A stretch of 36,142 bases of DNA from an uncultured Clostridia bacterium (GTDB lineage: Bacteria > Bacillota > Clostridia > Oscillospirales > Acutalibacteraceae): positions 1 through 36,142 of the forward strand of contig CAMAZY010000027.1 in NCBI GenBank assembly GCA_945863885.1, written 5' to 3'. Made by a program: the position numbers and the translations under genes. The notes under the pieces were generated by a model. That model was given only the letters and a program-made list of their open reading frames with translations, did not search any database and was not told where the DNA came from. Shown here piece after piece: positions 32,904-36,142 of this stretch. Numbering within the stretch: position 1 is the first letter of the stretch; every line of letters starts with the position of its first letter.

Positions 32904-33308
32904 ATGACGATACTTTCTAAAATTCTTGCATTTTTCCTGTCAATTCTCATGACCCTGTTTCCGTCCCTGTTTCCGAAAAATAACATCGATAAAGATTTTG
33001 TGACCGACGGAAAATCGCTTGTGATTAACCTCGATTCGAACCCCACCACCGGTTATTCATGGAGCTTTGATATTTCCGACGAAACTGTCATCCGCTTTGT
33101 CAAAAGTGAGTATACCGAGACCGGCACAGGTATTGGCGCCGGCGGTCGTGACAGCTTCCGTTTTATCGGACTTTCCGAGGGAACAGCCGAAATCAACTTC
33201 ACTTATTCCCAACAGTGGACCGAAGACCCGGCGGCGAACACAGCGCAGTTTAAGATTGCCGTCGATAAAAACGGAAACATAACCGTCGAGTCTTATGAAA
33301 TCCGATAA
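32904..33308 (+). CDS. Chagasin-like (I42) cysteine protease inhibitor, exported
   Basis: Predicted inhibitor of papain-type cysteine proteases, 134 residues. The three inhibitory loops of the family are visible: NPTTGYSW (about 47-54), GAGGRDSFRF (about 76-85) and QQWTEDPAAN (about 101-110, matching the RPW region). The N-terminal hydrophobic leader ILAFFLSILMTLFPSLFP suggests export or anchoring; no clear signal-peptidase site follows. AGGAGG precedes ATG 32904. Monocistronic with its own promoter and terminator. Confidence 0.88.
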   Translation: MTILSKILAFFLSILMTLFPSLFPKNNIDKDFVTDGKSLVINLDSNPTTGYSWSFDISDETVIRFVKSEYTETGTGIGAGGRDSFRFIGLSEGTAEINFTYSQQWTEDPAANTAQFKIAVDKNGNITVESYEIR

Positions 33309-33322
33309 TTTACAAAAAGCCA

Positions 33323-33357
33323 AACAAGTCCGACTCAGTGGATCGGGCTTGTTTTTT
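33323..33357 (+). terminator. Intrinsic terminator after the chagasin-like gene
   Basis: Eleven-bp stem (33323-33333/33343-33353, one G-T pair) and six T. Confidence 0.85.
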
Positions 33358-33381
33358 GAGGCTGCCTTTGCATAAACAAAA

Positions 33382-33406
33382 AAACAAGCGGCAAAACCGC
33401 TTGTTT
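33382..33406. terminator. Terminator of the 40-residue gene
   Basis: Perfect 10-bp arms (33382-33391/33397-33406), loop caaaa, with a T-run on the - strand. Confidence 0.75.
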
Positions 33407-33443
33407 CATTGTCAGGTTATTATATTGTCGGCTTGAAATTAAA

Positions 33444-33566
33444 TCAGGCTTCGGGAGTAACACTGTCTTGTCCGTCTGTACCGGTGTTGTCACTCTTCTT
33501 AAAGAAAGAAAGAAGCTTCATAATAAAGTCAATAAAAGCCTGAAGGTAGAGCATTATATCACTCAT
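33444..33566 (-). CDS. 40-residue amphipathic protein of unknown function
   Basis: Not recognised. Residues 4-24 are hydrophobic/aromatic (MLYLQAFIDFIMKLLSFFKK), followed by a polar, acidic tail. There is no cleavable signal peptide. ATG 33566 is chosen because GGAGG lies just upstream; a longer frame to 33662 would run into the promoter. A near-perfect promoter and terminator make it a real gene. It may be a membrane-active or toxin-like peptide, or a small membrane-anchored protein; I cannot decide. Confidence 0.72.
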   Translation of the reverse strand: MSDIMLYLQAFIDFIMKLLSFFKKSDNTGTDGQDSVTPEA

Positions 33567-33621
33567 TGCTGTTCCTCCTTTTTGATTAGAATATATCAAC
33601 TTATTCTTTGTTACATAGGTC

Positions 33622-33650
33622 ATTATACAGTAAGAATGTCCAAAAGTCAA
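33622..33650 (-). promoter_or_regulatory. Strong promoter of the 40-residue gene
   Basis: TTGACT (33645-33650) and TATAAT (33622-33627), 17-nt spacer. Confidence 0.8.
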
Positions 33651-33726
33651 CAATTTAAACAACTTTTTTAATATTTTAAGAATTTTTTACTAACAATTTA
33701 TGTCATTTGCCTGCCATTCGTAACAA

Positions 33727-34887
33727 TTACTTCATTGTTTCCCCAACAACAGACACTTCTTCTTCATTTTCCGCTTTTTTCCCGTTTTCTTCCTCGTCAT
33801 TTTCCGACGACCCGTTTTCGTTCGGCTGCTTCGCTTCATCGGCCTCATTTTTTATCGCTTGCTTGTCTTTTTTAGAAAACCGCTTGCTCTTTTTCTTTTC
33901 GCCTTCCTTTTCGGCAGACACTTCTGCTGCCGCCTCTTTTTCCGCATATACAAGCGGAACCTCCGAAAAATCATCTTTTTCGAAAAGCTCGTTTTCAGGC
34001 GAACAGATTTCCACGGCTTTTTCAAGAACATGAATCATAACCGTTTTGTGTGCGCCGCCGTATTCACCGTCAAGCGTCCACGCCACCGGTTCGTCCGAGG
34101 TGATTTTGACCTTACTCGTCCGAAGAAGAATAATCTGTTTTCCGTCGTATTGCTGGGCTCTGATTTTGCCGAGAGCAACGGGAACGGCGGCAAGACTGAT
34201 TTTTTTGACGAGCAGAAGTTCAAAAATACCGTCATTGAGCTTGACGTCCTCGGGCTTGAAACGGAACAGTCCCGCAACAGAGGTCGAGTTTGAAACCGAG
34301 CCGAACATAAAATCGTCCTCAAGCACGCCGCCGTCATATTCGATTTTCATATGGATGGCTCTGATGTTTTTCAGCTCGCCGAGTCCGTTCAATATGTATG
34401 CCATGTGACCGAGGCGGTTTTTCATTTTCTGGCTCGTTGCGTAAGAGGACTTCGTAAAAGCGCCGAACGATGCAACATAAGAAAAGTAGCGGTTATTGAA
34501 AAGGCCGAGGTCATAGCTGTTGGTATGACCCGACATGATAAGGTCGGTCGCCTTGTTGATATCGGTCGGGATTCCGAGCGTTGTCGCAAGGTCATTCGTC
34601 GAGCCGGTCGGAATGTAGCCGATCGGCAGACGGTTGGGCATATCCATAACGCCGTTTATCGTTTCGTTGAGCGTTCCGTCGCCGCCGCAGCAGACAACAA
34701 GCTGCTTATCGTCATAGTTTTTGCGCACAATGTTCGTCGCATCGCCCTGACAAGTGGTAGTATGAATCGAAAATTCATAGTCGTTCGTTGAAAATTTATT
34801 GACAATATCAAAAGTGCCTGCTCTTGATTTTGTTCTTCCCGCACAGGGATTTACAACAAGAAGAACTTTTCTCTTTTGGTTTTCCAT
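33727..34887 (-). CDS. Diacylglycerol kinase family lipid kinase with charged C-terminal tail
   Basis: ATP-dependent lipid kinase (DagK/YegS/BmrU-like) of 386 residues. The catalytic domain shows VVNPCAGRTKS at the start, CCGGDGTLNETINGVM near residue 66 and IPTGSTNDLATTLGIP near residue 93. Residues from about 305 are a low-complexity Lys/Glu-rich tail (EGEKKKSKRFSKKDKQ, then EENGKKAENEEE), longer than the usual roughly 300-residue enzyme. Start ATG 34887 has a weak ribosome site. Standalone gene. Confidence 0.9.
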   Translation of the reverse strand: MENQKRKVLLVVNPCAGRTKSRAGTFDIVNKFSTNDYEFSIHTTTCQGDATNIVRKNYDDKQLVVCCGGDGTLNETINGVMDMPNRLPIGYIPTGSTNDLATTLGIPTDINKATDLIMSGHTNSYDLGLFNNRYFSYVASFGAFTKSSYATSQKMKNRLGHMAYILNGLGELKNIRAIHMKIEYDGGVLEDDFMFGSVSNSTSVAGLFRFKPEDVKLNDGIFELLLVKKISLAAVPVALGKIRAQQYDGKQIILLRTSKVKITSDEPVAWTLDGEYGGAHKTVMIHVLEKAVEICSPENELFEKDDFSEVPLVYAEKEAAAEVSAEKEGEKKKSKRFSKKDKQAIKNEADEAKQPNENGSSENDEEENGKKAENEEEVSVVGETMK

Positions 34888-34953
34888 TTTCTGTCACTCT
34901 CGGCCTACGCCGCCTTTCGTTTAGGTTTACACAAGTAATGCACTGCTGATAGT

Positions 34954-34982
34954 ATGTTAACATCAGATTCATATCTTGTCAA
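34954..34982 (-). promoter_or_regulatory. Promoter of the lipid kinase gene
   Basis: Perfect TTGACA (34977-34982) and TAACAT (34954-34959), 17-nt spacer. Confidence 0.6.
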
Positions 34983-35172
34983 TTAGAGATTAATAAACGT
35001 AGCTTTGTTTAACCTTAAAACCACAATATTTAAGATTTTATAATAAAAATTCCCCATTTTCTTATTGTTTTTAATGGTTTGCTCTTTTCTTGTGCAAAAT
35101 ATACAAAAAATTAAAAATTATTTTATCGTAATTGACATAGAAGTAGAATCGAAAAAACTTCGTCGAAAAGCC

Positions 35173-35201
35173 TTGATTTTTCGAAAAAGCTGTTGTAATA
35201 T
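35173..35201 (+). promoter_or_regulatory. Promoter of the candidate small RNA
   Basis: TTGATT (35173-35178) and TAATAT (35196-35201), 17-nt spacer. The tcgaaaa motif occurs three times around the -35 box (near 35147, 35163 and 35181), and one pair forms an inverted repeat with ttttcga. Confidence 0.5.
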
Positions 35202-35207
35202 AAACAC

Positions 35208-35322
35208 GCAGTCAGATGAGAAACCACTCAGACGACCGCCTTAAATATTGACAGCTTCTATATAATGTTTTCTTCGTATTTTCTCCTTTTAAAAACACTC
35301 GGCTTCTCCCCGGGTGTTTTTA
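35208..35322 (+). ncRNA. Candidate small RNA, about 115 nt
   Basis: A promoter ends about 7 nt before this stretch and a strong terminator closes it (35291-35302/35310-35321, one G-U pair, T-run). It has no ribosome site or open frame of note. The 5' part can fold as gtc-tgag/ctca-gac around an aaacca loop. I do not recognise the family. It could also be a leader of the downstream phosphate transporter, since it reads the same way. Confidence 0.45.
35291..35322 (+). terminator. Intrinsic terminator of the candidate small RNA
   Basis: Twelve-bp stem with one G-T pair, loop cttctcc, ending in five T. It lies upstream of the phosphate transporter gene and downstream of no protein gene on its strand. 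Confidence 0.8.
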
Positions 35323-35368
35323 ACTTTATATACCGCCTTTTTCGGCGTCAGAATGAAGAAATCTGTTC

Positions 35369-35380
35369 CCAAATATTTGG
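35369..35380. promoter_or_regulatory. Perfect 12-bp palindrome upstream of the Na/Pi cotransporter
   Basis: CCAAATATTTGG, self-complementary, about 80 bp before the start codon. Possible operator; no known factor assigned. Confidence 0.3.
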
Positions 35381-35462
35381 AAAAATGAGTGGTAATTCTG
35401 TCCTTCCTGTGTTAAAATACAATTGATGTGCAATCAAATATATGAAAAACAAGGAGTATTCA

Positions 35463-36142
35463 ATGACTGTTTTCGATGTTTTAAAATTCATCGGCGGCCT
35501 GTCGATGTTTTTGTTCGGCATGAACTACATGGGAAGTGCGCTTGAAAAAAAGGCAGGCGGTCAGCTTTCCGGAATGCTTTCGAAATTCACCTCGAATAAG
35601 TACACCGGTTTTCTGTTGGGTCTTGCCGTAACGGCGATTATTCAGTCCTCGTCCGCTACGACAGTTATGGTGGTCGGCTTCGTCAACTCGGGCATCATGA
35701 CAATTGCCCAGTCGGTCGGCGTCATCATGGGCGCAAACGTCGGCACGACCGTAACGGCATGGGTATTAAGCCTTACGGGTCTTAGCGGTGACAGCTTTTT
35801 TATCAAGCTGTTAAAGCCGTCCTCGTTCACCCCGGTTCTTGCCCTTATCGGCGTCATCCTTTATATGTTTATCAAAGACAGCAAGAAAAAGGACATCGGC
35901 ATGATTCTCATCGGCTTTTCGGTGCTGATGTTCGGCATGGACACGGCCTCCTCCGCCGTTTCGGGCTTAAGTGAGGTGCCCGGCTTTGCTCAGCTGTTTG
36001 TTCTCTTTAAAAACCCCGTTCTCGGTATGCTCGCCGGTGCGCTATTGACAGCGATTATCCAGTCCTCTTCGGCCTCGGTCGGTATTTTGCAGGCACTTTG
36101 CATCACCGGTCAGGTTTCCATCGGTGCCGCCTTTCCGATTAT
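35463..36142 (+). CDS. Na/Pi cotransporter family protein, 5' part only (runs off window)
   Basis: Start ATG 35463 with AAGGAG 8 nt upstream; 226 codons are present and the frame is open to the window edge. It is a membrane protein of the NptA/PhoU-like type. The duplicated Na_Pi motif is visible as IIQSSSATTVMVVGFVNSG and again IIQSSSASVGILQAL, with ANVGTTVTAW between. N-terminal MFLFGMNYMGSALE is typical. Imports phosphate with sodium or has a related anion role. The C-terminal PhoU-like part, if any, lies beyond the window. Confidence 0.92.
   Translation, partial: MTVFDVLKFIGGLSMFLFGMNYMGSALEKKAGGQLSGMLSKFTSNKYTGFLLGLAVTAIIQSSSATTVMVVGFVNSGIMTIAQSVGVIMGANVGTTVTAWVLSLTGLSGDSFFIKLLKPSSFTPVLALIGVILYMFIKDSKKKDIGMILIGFSVLMFGMDTASSAVSGLSEVPGFAQLFVLFKNPVLGMLAGALLTAIIQSSSASVGILQALCITGQVSIGAAFPI

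Noticed and set aside
35247-35266. TTGACA followed by TATAAT inside the candidate small RNA
   Set aside because: The two boxes are only about 7 nt apart, incompatible with a sigma-A promoter.
1-36142. CRISPR arrays, toxin-antitoxin pairs or defence islands
   Set aside because: No regularly spaced repeats beyond the small hairpin array at 263-349 and no recognisable defence genes were seen.

Overview
The window reads as a chromosomal segment of a gut-type Clostridia bacterium, most likely an Oscillospirales/Ruminococcaceae relative. I infer this from moderate GC content, strong Shine-Dalgarno sites, textbook TTGACA/TATAAT promoters, a Firmicutes-type rpmH-rnpA-yidD-yidC-khpB cluster, and several secreted proteins with FN3 or Cys-rich tails. 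No taxonomic search was possible. Almost all of it is ordinary chromosome. The only mobile DNA seen is a decayed integrase plus a decayed transposase next to tRNA-Arg.

Layout. 1-350: repeat-rich DNA (a perfect 13-bp hairpin and four tandem mini-hairpins). 329-2227 (-): apbE, a NusG-domain-II protein and a Gx-type membrane protein, resembling the assembly part of flavin-based extracellular electron transfer loci. 2374-4151 (+): iron-type alcohol dehydrogenase plus a GyrI-like protein. 4224-7151 (-): rpmH-rnpA-yidD-yidC-khpB. 7501-8880 (+): glycyl-tRNA synthetase, standing where dnaA often lies. 9014-12250: small secreted protein (+), DUF2804 protein (-), GDPD phosphodiesterase and HD hydrolase (+). 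12367-14554 (+): pyrR and a uracil permease behind an attenuator. 14566-15995: IS1182-like transposase remnant (-), frameshifted tyrosine recombinase (+), tRNA-Arg(ACG) (-). 16129-18051 (-): Gfo/Idh/MocA oxidoreductase and an esterase. 18428-23569 (-): marR, two ABC exporter half-transporters and a Ca/Na-type antiporter in one operon. 24009-25550 (+): secreted phage-type lysozyme with FN3 domains. 25679-26104 (-): Usp-like protein. 26312-27334 (+): NAD-dependent epimerase-like protein. 27508-29187 (-): secreted beta-helix protein with Cys-rich tail. 29407-32707 (-): two-component system. 32904-33308 (+): chagasin-like protease inhibitor. 33444-33566 (-): a 40-residue protein. 33727-34887 (-): lipid kinase. 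35173-35322 (+): candidate small RNA. 35463 to the window end (+): Na/phosphate cotransporter, cut by the edge.

How genes work together. Coherent units are the ApbE/NusG-II/Gx module (extracytoplasmic flavinylation), the RNA/membrane biogenesis cluster, PyrR controlling uracil uptake, and an autoregulated MarR/heterodimeric ABC operon. In the ABC pair one half has degenerate catalytic residues. Several envelope proteins share a short aromatic amphipathic segment (AFFxSI / FIxFIxKLLSFFK type). This recurring element, the repeat-derived C-terminus of the Gx protein, the Cys-rich tail at 27508 and the 115-nt RNA candidate are the most promising undescribed items. No CRISPR array, complete prophage or recognisable defence system is present.
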